Shown piece by piece: positions 42,117 through 49,743 of a DNA stretch of 49,743 nucleotides. The notes beneath the pieces are model-generated. The model had not been told where the DNA came from. It was given only the letters and a program-made list of their open reading frames with translations, and ran no database searches. The DNA is taken from contig JAIBAI010000019.1 of NCBI GenBank assembly GCA_019695235.1, forward strand, positions 1 through 49,743. Direction: 5' to 3'. This DNA comes from Bacteroidia bacterium. Its GTDB lineage: Bacteria; Bacteroidota; Bacteroidia; M30B66. The translations under genes were made by a program, and so were the position numbers. Within the stretch, counting starts at the first letter, position 1, and each line of letters starts with the position of its first letter.

Positions 42117-44558
42117 CTAATTGGCCAAAAATACAGGGAGTTTTACCTGAATATGCATTCCGATCTCATGAAATTTTTTCAGCCAGTTGGCTGCATCCTG
42201 TTCTTCTTTGAAATATGTTTGAAAGTAATCACGGTTGTAGCGACTACCTTTTCTGAAATATTCATTCTGAAACTCCCATAGGTCTAGTTCAATGTCCAGT
42301 TGATTCATCACATCAAAGATGCGTATCAGCGTATCAATGGTTCTTAATGTTTGCTCATTGGGTTCGAGCAAACGCATTTGCTGGTACAATTTAGTACTTG
42401 CGGCAAAGCTTATAGCTGTTTTATCAAGATCAACCTTCCAGCGAATAGCATCATTTGCCAGCTTTTCAAGACGGGAAGGGTACATATTACCGTTTTCAAA
42501 GAAATGCCGGATATCGCTGTTTATCACATTTTCAAGGTTTTTAATCAGTACTTGGGGTACTGGAATTGAAGCACCATCCATTACCGATAAAATATTGTAA
42601 TTCTGATAATATATCCGCCTGAATGCTTCCTCTGCCGCCTGCACGTCTTTATTGATAATCAAGCGGATAACCTTGCGCTGTTCATCCTTGAACAAATTCC
42701 ACAAAGAGAATTTATCTGGGCCGAAAAAGGTCTGCATGACCCCTATAACATCTGCAACCTGGCTATCGGTAAAGGCTTTGGTGATTTCTTTTTTCATATT
42801 GAAAAATTCATCTTCCTCCATGTGGCCTGTTGAATTTCCGATAATATGATGTTCGCCTAACCAAAGTACAGCAAAGAAGAAGGTTCTGACGCTTTGAGTA
42901 ACAAGTGAGTGGATATGCGTTTTACCTGTTGCCAATCTGAATGAACCCGCCTCAATGCGTTCATAGTACTCACTTTCAGCCCGGTAATTACAGATTGTTA
43001 AAGTTTCAGGGAAGTCTTCGAATAAACTGGCCACCGCATAATGAGAACCAACACGTGAAAGTGTAAGCCTTGAAGGTTGCACAAAATGCTTATGAATCAC
43101 TTCCCCGTCAGGATATTCAGGTACATTGCCCACAGCTTTTGCAATTCGCTGCAAGAACTCCTGTTCAAGGCGGTGGTTGGTTTCGCTTTCGGTGAGTTGA
43201 ATTGCCCGGTCGGCATATTGCAAAACCTGCGTTGTTTCTATGCCTGAAATATCGTCGAAGAACCAGGCGCATGAAGTGTACATCAACAGGGCATGTCTTT
43301 GTAACTCAAGCATGCGGAGTATGTGGGTTCTCTCAGCCGGGGTCAGATTTGCGGTGCAATAGGTTTCTAAAAACGCATTTACCGTTTGTTCATTCCGGTT
43401 AAGGAGTACTGTTATGTAGGCATCACGGAGCAGCCAGGGTTGATTGCAAAAGCGCAGAATTTCTTCTTCATATACCAGGTATAATTTATCGCGAAGCCAA
43501 TCAAGGGTTTCTCTTAATGGTGCCCGCCATTTCTGGTGCCAGCCAGGGTTCATACCTGAATTACAGCCACAATTGTTTCGCCAGCGTTCTACACCATGCA
43601 CACAACTCCATGAGCTGTTCTGGTGTATTTCCACCTCCCATTCTGGTGTATTTTTACTCAGGTATTCGGCATAATTTGTAAGGTGTATCTCCGGATTTTT
43701 ATCAATCAGTTCAAGACAATACGCCAGTGCCATATCGCCGTGACGGTGGTGATGGCCATAACTTTCACCATCTGTTGCCACGTGCATTAGTTGATTTTCA
43801 GTGTACTCGCTGTTAAATCCTGCAATCAATTGATTTGCAAGTTTCCCGCCATCTGCAAGGATGCCTTTAAATGCAATGTCTTGCGAAACGGCTCCGTTGT
43901 AAAAGAACAAGACAATAGTTTTGCCAGATGGTAGCTTATAGCTGTAAGGCCGGTGGGTGGGTATATTTTCGCCGGCCACTTCCTGCCAGCTGTCTGTACC
44001 AATACGTTTTATTGCCTTTGCCTGCCTTGGAGCGAGAAGGGTGAAAGTAAGCCCTTGCTCTGCTAATACTTCAAGCGTTTCTGTGTCAACTGCCGTTTCT
44101 GCGAGCCACATTCCTTCCGGTTTACGGCCAAAGCGATAAGTGAAATCCTGAATTCCCCATTTTACCTGCGTTTCTTTATCACGCCTGCTGGCAAGTGGCA
44201 TAATAATATGGTTGTACACCTGCGCCATTGCATTGCCATGGCCTGAGAAACGTTCGATGCTTTCCTTATCTGCCTGAAGAATAGCCTTGTAGGCTTCCGG
44301 CGCATTTCGTTCCATCCAGTGCAACAAAGTTGGCCCGAAGTTGAAACTGATACGTGAGTAATTGTTTAAAATATTGATAATACTTCGCTCCTTATCCAAC
44401 ACCCTTGATGCCCCATTTGGGCCATAACATTCATAAGAGATACGCTCATTCCAATCGTGAAATGGCCATGCAGAATCTTGTTGTTCAATTACTTCCAGCC
44501 AGGCATTTTCACGGGGAGGCTGATAGAAATGCCCGTGAATACATACAAACTTGTTCAT
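42117..44558 (-). CDS. Glycoside hydrolase family 57 / DUF3536 protein
   Basis: The 813-residue protein starts NKFVCIHGHFYQPPRENAWLEV, the typical GH57 opening with its active-site histidine, and has FGPTLLHWM, GHGNAMAQVYNHIIMPL, PEGMWLAETAVD (probable nucleophile Glu near residue 154) and VATDGESYGHHHRHGDMAL (probable second acid). The C-terminal half matches what is annotated as DUF3536. GH57 enzymes act on alpha-glucans as amylases, branching enzymes or transglycosylases; this subgroup has no settled substrate that I know of. No signal peptide is seen, so it should be cytoplasmic. The start at 44558 is chosen because the conserved region begins there; 48 upstream nt of open frame are unconserved. 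No glycogen genes lie nearby. Confidence 0.93.
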   Translation of the reverse strand: MNKFVCIHGHFYQPPRENAWLEVIEQQDSAWPFHDWNERISYECYGPNGASRVLDKERSIINILNNYSRISFNFGPTLLHWMERNAPEAYKAILQADKESIERFSGHGNAMAQVYNHIIMPLASRRDKETQVKWGIQDFTYRFGRKPEGMWLAETAVDTETLEVLAEQGLTFTLLAPRQAKAIKRIGTDSWQEVAGENIPTHRPYSYKLPSGKTIVLFFYNGAVSQDIAFKGILADGGKLANQLIAGFNSEYTENQLMHVATDGESYGHHHRHGDMALAYCLELIDKNPEIHLTNYAEYLSKNTPEWEVEIHQNSSWSCVHGVERWRNNCGCNSGMNPGWHQKWRAPLRETLDWLRDKLYLVYEEEILRFCNQPWLLRDAYITVLLNRNEQTVNAFLETYCTANLTPAERTHILRMLELQRHALLMYTSCAWFFDDISGIETTQVLQYADRAIQLTESETNHRLEQEFLQRIAKAVGNVPEYPDGEVIHKHFVQPSRLTLSRVGSHYAVASLFEDFPETLTICNYRAESEYYERIEAGSFRLATGKTHIHSLVTQSVRTFFFAVLWLGEHHIIGNSTGHMEEDEFFNMKKEITKAFTDSQVADVIGVMQTFFGPDKFSLWNLFKDEQRKVIRLIINKDVQAAEEAFRRIYYQNYNILSVMDGASIPVPQVLIKNLENVINSDIRHFFENGNMYPSRLEKLANDAIRWKVDLDKTAISFAASTKLYQQMRLLEPNEQTLRTIDTLIRIFDVMNQLDIELDLWEFQNEYFRKGSRYNRDYFQTYFKEEQDAANWLKKFHEIGMHIQVKLPVFLAN

Positions 44559-44719
44559 AGAGAGCACCTTCTTTGCAATTGCCGAAGCAGCGCATCGAAT
44601 GGGCAATGATAACGAAAAACCAATTATTGTCAGAATGACACTTTCAACTTTGTTTAACAGGTACTGTTTACAACCTGCTCAAGCGCATGGTAGCGCATCA
44701 AGGTGCACAATTTTCATCA

Positions 44720-47095
44720 TTAATAATTTTTCTTCACAAAGAAAAAGGTACCATTCTCGTCGTCAAGGCCTTTGATTTTTCCAAACTTGGGTGTTTGTTT
44801 TTGATTTTGCTTCACAATTCCAAGCACCTTTTGTGCAACATATTCTATTGATACACAGTTATTAGGGTTGTTGTTAAGGGTATTAGCAAAGGCTTGCGTA
44901 AACAAGCTATTATCACTGCTTAATTCTCTGTTTGAAGAGGTAAGTACCTGGGCCGACTTAAACTTTGTTACGTTCCAGTCGTCACATGCTTTGTTTTGAA
45001 TTTCATCATCACGCATGGCCATGTAAAATGCCGGACCTGATTCGCATGCATCTGACACCACCAGAATGTGTTTCAACAATGTGTATGATTGAATGGCAGC
45101 CCTGAGGTTGTTAACATTGTAATAAGTAAATTCTTCGTAGGTATCTCCATCTACAGGAATCCAGTAGCCGGTTTCATTCAGAAACTTTCCATGGCCGGCA
45201 TACCAGATGATTAAAGATTTTACTCTGTTTTTCTGAACCTGATCGCGCAGGTCAATAGTAAAAAAACGATCAAGTTGAGACTTTGTCATGTCTTTACGAT
45301 GAATCACATTGTCAATTTTGTATCCAGCCAAAGCTGCTTTCATGTCGGTTACATCTTTTTGAGGTCCTTCCAGGCGTTGCAGGTTTTTATAGTTTGAATT
45401 TTCAATAAATACCACCCAGGTTGTGCCCATAGGATTAGAATTGGAGGTGTCTTCACGTACCACTTTATATTTGAGAACACTAGTGTTTCCGGTCTGATCA
45501 GTAACTTTTACAGTCATCGTATCCTTTGTGCCGATTGCAACCAGTGCTTGAAATGCCGGGTCTTTCTGATCTAAAGGAAAACTTGCAGCTGACTCATTCA
45601 CAATGATTGACTGGATGAGACTGGCGTCGCGCACCTTACCTTCTACCATCAGCATCGGCCTGTTTTCAATATAAATTGTATTTCCTTCAAGTGATTGGAG
45701 GGGTCTGGTGAGTCTAACTTTGGGAGCATCTGTTTCGGTGCGAATAATTTTCCAGCTTAATATCCGGGTATTCAGGTAGATATCTGTAACCCTTATTTGC
45801 AGGCTGTCTCTGCCAGTGGGATTAAAACTAAATCTGATAAGTGGATTTTTAACTTCTTCATCTACCGATATACTTTTACCTCCGGCAATAAATGATTTAA
45901 TTCCGCTTGCATCATTGATTTGCACCTCCATTTCAATGCTATCCGCATCTGCACGAATTATCAGCTCTTGTTTTACCCCGGCTGGTTTCATGATAAAAGC
46001 CTCCGGTTTTACAGCTTCCACATTGGCTTCATATTGGCGTGTCCGGGCTTCGAGCAGGCTTTTTTTCAATTCGCTGTCATTTGGCCTTAATGCAAGTGCT
46101 AACTGATAATCACGTACTGCTTCGTTGAACATGCCACTGCTCTGTTCGCATCCCGCTTTTGCTGCGATGGCCAAGCCGTGCTTACTGTTTAACAAAATAG
46201 CCTGATTCAGGTCGCTTATTGCAGCAGCATATTGCCCTAATTTTTGATTGACGATACCACGTAAGTAAAACGCTTCCGGGTTTTTAGGCTGCAACGAAAT
46301 TGAACTATTCAAATCATTGGTAGCATTTACGAAGTCGGCGGTTTCAATTCTAACAGCAGCCCTGCGATTGAGTAAACCAAAATCATCAGGTGCTACCCGG
46401 ATAGCTTCATTGTATAGTTTCAATGCCTGGTCATGTTTTAAAAGCTTTGTTTTCACCGAGGCAAGGCTCCCAAAAAAGTTCTTCAAAAGCAAAGGATTGC
46501 GCTTGTACTCTTTGTTATTTACTGCCAGCGACAATGCTTTCGCGTAGCCACTCTCCGCTAATGCAAGGTTTCCTATACTGTCGGCAGCAAGGCCCATTAT
46601 AAATGCACAACGTTCTTCGTCTTTAAAGGTACTCAAACATTGTTCAGCTAACTTATATGCCTGTTCATAGGCTTTAAGGTTCATCAGGCACAGCGATTTT
46701 CCATAATAAGCCGGCAATGACTTTCCATTAAGCGCAAGGAGCCGCTCCCAGGTTTGAATAGCCTCTTTTAGTTCACCACTTAGCTGGTAGGTTTCAGCCA
46801 ACTCAACAAGCATCCTTTCATTTTTGGATGATTTAAGCAGAGCGGCTTTATAGTCTTCAATTGCTTCCTGGTATTTGCCAAGTTCTTTTTCTGAACGTGC
46901 ACGAAGATAGAATGCATCGTCATTGTCAGGCAATAAGTGAATAATCTGCGTGCAATGTTCTGAGCATTGCTGGTATTTACCCTCAGCAAAGAGTACCTGT
47001 GCCTCTTTGAATAATTTACGGGCTGATTGTGCAAAATCTGCCTGAGGTAATAAAGCTAAACAAATAAGTAAAAATGCTTCAAGTATTGGTTTCAT
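44720..47095 (-). CDS. Exported TPR protein with Ig-like linker and C-terminal caspase (C14) domain
   Basis: A signal peptide (ILEAFLLICLALLPQADFAQ) leads into about ten TPR units (residues about 20-350: KYQQCSEHCTQIIHLLPDNDDAFYLRA, FYLRGIVNQKLGQYAAAISDLNQAI and others). Two Ig-like stretches follow (about 365-560: INDASGIKSFIAGG, KVTDQTGNTSVLKYKV), then a caspase-fold domain (about 565-791). The catalytic dyad is visible: His635 in IWYAGHGKF and Cys684 in VVSDACESG. Bacterial members of this clan (orthocaspases) cut after basic residues, but specificity here is not readable. An earlier ATG at 47110 would add five residues. The catalytic domain is probably outside the cytoplasm. Confidence 0.9.
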   Translation of the reverse strand: MKPILEAFLLICLALLPQADFAQSARKLFKEAQVLFAEGKYQQCSEHCTQIIHLLPDNDDAFYLRARSEKELGKYQEAIEDYKAALLKSSKNERMLVELAETYQLSGELKEAIQTWERLLALNGKSLPAYYGKSLCLMNLKAYEQAYKLAEQCLSTFKDEERCAFIMGLAADSIGNLALAESGYAKALSLAVNNKEYKRNPLLLKNFFGSLASVKTKLLKHDQALKLYNEAIRVAPDDFGLLNRRAAVRIETADFVNATNDLNSSISLQPKNPEAFYLRGIVNQKLGQYAAAISDLNQAILLNSKHGLAIAAKAGCEQSSGMFNEAVRDYQLALALRPNDSELKKSLLEARTRQYEANVEAVKPEAFIMKPAGVKQELIIRADADSIEMEVQINDASGIKSFIAGGKSISVDEEVKNPLIRFSFNPTGRDSLQIRVTDIYLNTRILSWKIIRTETDAPKVRLTRPLQSLEGNTIYIENRPMLMVEGKVRDASLIQSIIVNESAASFPLDQKDPAFQALVAIGTKDTMTVKVTDQTGNTSVLKYKVVREDTSNSNPMGTTWVVFIENSNYKNLQRLEGPQKDVTDMKAALAGYKIDNVIHRKDMTKSQLDRFFTIDLRDQVQKNRVKSLIIWYAGHGKFLNETGYWIPVDGDTYEEFTYYNVNNLRAAIQSYTLLKHILVVSDACESGPAFYMAMRDDEIQNKACDDWNVTKFKSAQVLTSSNRELSSDNSLFTQAFANTLNNNPNNCVSIEYVAQKVLGIVKQNQKQTPKFGKIKGLDDENGTFFFVKKNY

Positions 47096-47117
47096 ATATA
47101 GCAAGTTCATGACCAAT

Positions 47118-47157
47118 CAAAGTTAAACATTCTAACAATATTTGCTGTTTTAGAATG
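47118..47157 (-). promoter_or_regulatory. Promoter box and inverted repeat of the TPR-caspase gene
   Basis: Minus-strand TAACTTTG (47118-47125, exact TAnnTTTG) is preceded two bases upstream by an inverted repeat CATTCTAA (47128-47135)/TTAGAATG (47150-47157) with a 14-nt spacer. The repeat covers the space between the -7 and expected -33 elements, a typical repressor position. Confidence 0.55.
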
Positions 47158-47227
47158 CATAAAATTTGTGATAATTGTACCAACTTATCAACAAATCATT
47201 TACCCTGCTACCTTGTCAGCGAGCCTG

Positions 47228-48058
47228 TTATTCTTTGGCAAAAAGCAGGCATGACCATCCATTTTCATTTGTAGCATTCAAAAGTTGTAGATTTTTATCT
47301 ACAAAGAATGAAATCAGAGATGCCTCATCCTGGGCTAAGAATCCGCTGATTAGCAACCAGCCACCTGGCTTCAGATGGTGCAAATAAGCATCTGCTGTTT
47401 GAATTAAAACGTTGCGGTTGATATTGGCAAGAATGATATCATAGCCGCCGGTATCAGGCATTGCCTCTACTCCACCCTCGTAAACTGTGAAATCAACATG
47501 GTTTCTTTGGGCATTTTCTCTTGAGTTTTCAACTGCCCAGCTTTCTATGTCATTACCTGCAACATATTGAGCCTCTAACCTGGCTGCAAGTATACCCAAC
47601 ACCCCGGTACCGCAACCGTAATCCCACACCATTTTTCCGGCAAAATCAAGTTTTAACATCTGCCGGCACATCAATCGGGTAGTTTCATGGTGACCTGTAC
47701 CAAACGACATTTTTGGTTCGATGATGAGTTGCAATGGCACATCTTGCATTGCTTCATGAAAAGGTGCTCTTATCCAGCAATTATCATCAATACAGATGGG
47801 TTCAAACTGGCTTTCCCAAACAGCATTCCAGTTTTGAGGCAGGTGCTTAATAAGCTCAGGAGAAGCTATCAGAGGGAACTTTGCTAAAGCTTGGCGCCAA
47901 TGCTCCTCACTAAAGGTATCATCCTGAATAAATGCTGAAAAGCCCTCCTCACCTTCTGTAAAGCTTTCAAAGCCTATCTCTGCCAATTCTAAAGTGAGTA
48001 ACTCTACAGTAATTGCGTCAGGAACTGGTAAAAAACGTGCTTCCAGATAAACACTCAT
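47228..48058 (-). CDS. prmA: Ribosomal protein uL11 methyltransferase
   Basis: PrmA trimethylates ribosomal protein L11 using S-adenosylmethionine. The 276-residue protein has the N-terminal substrate-recognition part (MSVYLEARFLPVPDAITVELLTLELAEIGFESF in the first 33 residues), then SFGTGHHETTRLM, the cofactor loop VWDYGCGTGVLGI and ILANINRNVL. Its ATG overlaps the tpiA stop by 4 nt (ATGA), so it is co-translated with tpiA. The enzyme is not essential in E. coli and its physiological role is modest. Confidence 0.96.
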   Translation of the reverse strand: MSVYLEARFLPVPDAITVELLTLELAEIGFESFTEGEEGFSAFIQDDTFSEEHWRQALAKFPLIASPELIKHLPQNWNAVWESQFEPICIDDNCWIRAPFHEAMQDVPLQLIIEPKMSFGTGHHETTRLMCRQMLKLDFAGKMVWDYGCGTGVLGILAARLEAQYVAGNDIESWAVENSRENAQRNHVDFTVYEGGVEAMPDTGGYDIILANINRNVLIQTADAYLHHLKPGGWLLISGFLAQDEASLISFFVDKNLQLLNATNENGWSCLLFAKE

Positions 48059-48807
48059 GCGAAAGCCTTACAAATGGTTAAAAAATCAGCCGCTTTCAAA
48101 GATGCCCCGCCGATCAATCCACCATCAATGTTCTCCTGCGCAAACAACTCAGCAGCATTGGCAGCATTGCAACTTCCTCCGTACAAAAGGGAGATATCTG
48201 CACCAATCTGCCCAAACTGCTGTTTCAGTAAATTCCTGATAAACCGGTGTACCTCTTCTGCCTGGGCTGGACTTGCCGTTATGCCGGTACCGATTGCCCA
48301 AACTGGCTCGTAAGCAATAATGATGTTCGATGCCGGATTTTCAATAACTGTAGGCAGCCCTTCGGTAATCTGCCTTGTAATTACCTCCTCTACTCTACCT
48401 GCTTCCCGCTCTTCAAGGGTTTCGCCACAACAAAAAATTACTATTAAATTATTTTTCAGGGCCTGGCTTACTTTTTGTTGTATCGTCAGGTTGTCTTCAC
48501 CGAAAATTGTACGTCTTTCACTGTGGCCTAAAATCACATATTTTGCACCTACAGAGGCAATCATTGAAGCAGCAATCTCACCTGTAAATGCGCCCTTTTC
48601 TGCGAATGAACAATTTTGGGCACCCAAGGCTATGGCTGAGCCTGCTGTGAGTTTCACCAGAGGGTCTAAAAACAGACTTGGCGGACAAAGAATAGCTTGA
48701 GCTTTCATCTGCTCAGCACCTTCAATTACAGTATTTGCCAGTGAGATGGCATCCTGTAAATCAGTATTCATTTTCCAGTTTCCGGCAACAATTTTCTTAG
48801 GTGGCAT
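48055..48807 (-). CDS. tpiA: Triosephosphate isomerase
   Basis: TpiA interconverts dihydroxyacetone phosphate and glyceraldehyde 3-phosphate in glycolysis. The 250-residue protein has the normal length and motifs: IVAGNWKMN (Asn/Lys), ILGHSERR (His), AYEPVWAIGTG (catalytic Glu) and LLYGGSC and GGLIGGASL for phosphate binding. The ATG at 48807 is chosen because a TATATTTG box (48823-48830, minus) covers the alternative TTG at 48825. The promoter lies between tpiA and the end of the rhodanese-thioredoxin gene. Confidence 0.97.
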   Translation of the reverse strand: MPPKKIVAGNWKMNTDLQDAISLANTVIEGAEQMKAQAILCPPSLFLDPLVKLTAGSAIALGAQNCSFAEKGAFTGEIAASMIASVGAKYVILGHSERRTIFGEDNLTIQQKVSQALKNNLIVIFCCGETLEEREAGRVEEVITRQITEGLPTVIENPASNIIIAYEPVWAIGTGITASPAQAEEVHRFIRNLLKQQFGQIGADISLLYGGSCNAANAAELFAQENIDGGLIGGASLKAADFLTICKAFA

Positions 48808-48822
48808 AGCATATTTTTCCGG

Positions 48823-48830
48823 CAAATATA
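48823..48830 (-). promoter_or_regulatory. -7 promoter box of tpiA-prmA
   Basis: Minus-strand TATATTTG, exact TAnnTTTG, 15 nt before the tpiA ATG at 48807. Confidence 0.68.
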
Positions 48831-48843
48831 CTGCCTGAACTGG

Positions 48844-49563
48844 TTAAAAACCGACCGCCTGCTTCAATTGCTCTTCAGTTACAATGCCTGAATGCTGCCA
48901 GATAAGTTTCCCGTCTTTGTATAATTCAATATACGGTATAGCCCTGATACCCTTCTCAGTCATCAATGTTGGATTTTCATCCGCATCTATTTTGAGCAAC
49001 ATCAACTGCTCTTTACGTTCATCAGAGAACTTCTGTAAAATCGGGGCAATTTTACGGCACGGCCCACACCAAACCGCATGATAGTCAATCAAAACGTAGG
49101 CTTTACTTTGGGCTAAAGCTTGCAGCTCTGCCAAAGTCTTTCCTTTCTTTTGCAATGCCCCGGCAGCAGCTTCTACCGGAAGTCCGGCAGCTGTCCATTC
49201 TAAAATACCGCCTTTAAGGTTGTACACCTCTGTAAACCCTGCATCTTTAAGTCTGGAAGCAGCGCTGGCACTACGCCCACCACCAAGGCAGTAAACAAAA
49301 ACCGGTTTTGATTTATCAAGTGTGGTGATTGATTCATTGAACGCAGGTTCATTGATGTCCATTAAAGTAGCCCCTTTCAGATGCCGCTCACGGAATTCTT
49401 TTTGGGTACGAACATCTATTAACTGAGCATCAGATTTTGATTTCATCAGTTGTTCGAACTCCACGGCTGAAATATCCTGCTTTTGCTGCGTACCTCCCTG
49501 ACTTTGACATGAGGTATGTGAAATTGACAACAACAATACTAAACTAAGAACCAGAATACGCAT
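48844..49563 (-). CDS. Rhodanese-thioredoxin fusion lipoprotein
   Basis: This 239-residue exported protein has a lipoprotein-like leader (LVLLLSISHTSC, Cys19), a rhodanese domain (residues about 30-130, active-site Cys92 in VYCLGGGRSA) and a thioredoxin domain (about 145-239) with WCGPC at 165-169 and the cis-proline region AIPYIEL. Rhodaneses carry a sulfane sulfur on the active Cys and thioredoxins reduce disulfides or persulfides, so the fusion suggests sulfur relay or oxidative-protein repair in the periplasm; the substrate is not known. The ATG at 49563 is chosen because a TAGATTTG box (49579-49586, minus) covers the alternative TTG at 49581. Confidence 0.93.
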   Translation of the reverse strand: MRILVLSLVLLLSISHTSCQSQGGTQQKQDISAVEFEQLMKSKSDAQLIDVRTQKEFRERHLKGATLMDINEPAFNESITTLDKSKPVFVYCLGGGRSASAASRLKDAGFTEVYNLKGGILEWTAAGLPVEAAAGALQKKGKTLAELQALAQSKAYVLIDYHAVWCGPCRKIAPILQKFSDERKEQLMLLKIDADENPTLMTEKGIRAIPYIELYKDGKLIWQHSGIVTEEQLKQAVGF

Positions 49564-49578
49564 AAGTGTTTTTTTTGG

Positions 49579-49586
49579 CAAATCTA
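49579..49586 (-). promoter_or_regulatory. -7 promoter box of the rhodanese-thioredoxin gene
   Basis: Minus-strand TAGATTTG, exact TAnnTTTG, 15 nt before the ATG at 49563. Confidence 0.68.
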
Positions 49587-49699
49587 CATTATCATAGAAA
49601 TTAGATACGTAACCTTGGTTACAAAAGAAGCATTTGTTTCCAATTGTATTTTATTGCATATCAGCACTTTACATCTTTTTCCAGAAAATTTTAACGCAA

Positions 49700-49730
49700 C
49701 TGCTGCCCGGGGACAGCACCCGCTGCCCCG
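49700..49730. other. GC-rich hairpin-forming segment at window edge
   Basis: GGGGACAGC and GCTGCCCC (about 49709-49729) can pair, in a patch much GC-richer than the AT-rich sequence before it. On the minus strand a frame is open from the window edge to a TAA at 49671-49669, so it could be the last 24 codons of a gene lying mostly outside; this cannot be decided here. Confidence 0.3.
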
Positions 49731-49743
49731 TGTTCAAGTTACC

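Noticed and set aside
44656-44668. AACAG-GTA-CTGTT inverted repeat upstream of the GH57 gene
   Set aside because: Only five paired bases and about 100 nt from the start codon, with no promoter box nearby.

Overview
The window looks like a chromosomal stretch of a free-living Bacteroidota bacterium (Chitinophagales/Sphingobacteriales-like; the exact lineage cannot be fixed by reading). The evidence is: two secreted giants with SprB/PKD-type repeats and a C-terminal gliding-motility/type IX secretion (T9SS) domain; a PorE-like TPR/PD40/OmpA protein; repeated Bacteroidota promoter boxes (TAnnTTTG) directly before genes; an almost complete lack of Shine-Dalgarno sequences; and Bacteroidota-style neighbourhoods (rpsU-xerC, coaX-OMP-lptC, tsaD divergent from tamB). 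No phage, IS element, CRISPR array, rRNA operon or plasmid origin was seen.

Layout. 1-10 kb: the 3' part of a SprB-repeat T9SS substrate, an orphan membrane protein, dapD, rpsU with terminator, a Xer recombinase, a PitA-like phosphate transporter, then (minus) a membrane-anchored endonuclease/exonuclease/phosphatase protein, then (plus) a metallophosphoesterase-like protein that has lost most of its metal ligands and a DedA protein, then tRNA-Phe (minus). 10-15.5 kb: coaX, an outer-membrane protein and lptC in one overlapping plus-strand unit; a GT4 glycosyltransferase and a zinc-ribbon protein on minus; a short ssb behind an unusual palindrome-rich leader; a small secreted protein. 15.6-22.5 kb: one about 2,300-residue secreted T9SS protein. 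22.7-31 kb: a small membrane protein, prfC, the PorE-like protein, alaS and a divergent M23 peptidase. 31-40 kb: an orphan 534-residue exported protein translationally coupled to tamB, then tsaD, an M28-PDZ peptidase and a TPR lipoprotein. 40-49.7 kb: a minus-strand housekeeping run (def, ruvX, prmC, a GH57/DUF3536 glycosidase, a TPR-caspase protein, prmA, tpiA, and a rhodanese-thioredoxin lipoprotein).

How the parts fit. Most genes are core functions (translation, cofactors, envelope assembly). The accessory flavour is envelope/secretion: T9SS substrates, the PorE-like anchor, LptC, TamB, DedA, M23 and OmpA proteins. The strongest unexplained signals are the metal-site-degenerate phosphoesterase homologue, the two palindromes in the ssb leader, the exported TPR-Ig-caspase protein with an inverted repeat beside its promoter, the orphan gene coupled to tamB, and a set of promoter boxes only 4-6 nt from start codons that predicts leaderless mRNAs. 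I found no clearly new multi-gene defence or metabolic system. Start codons were chosen using promoter boxes where one was visible.
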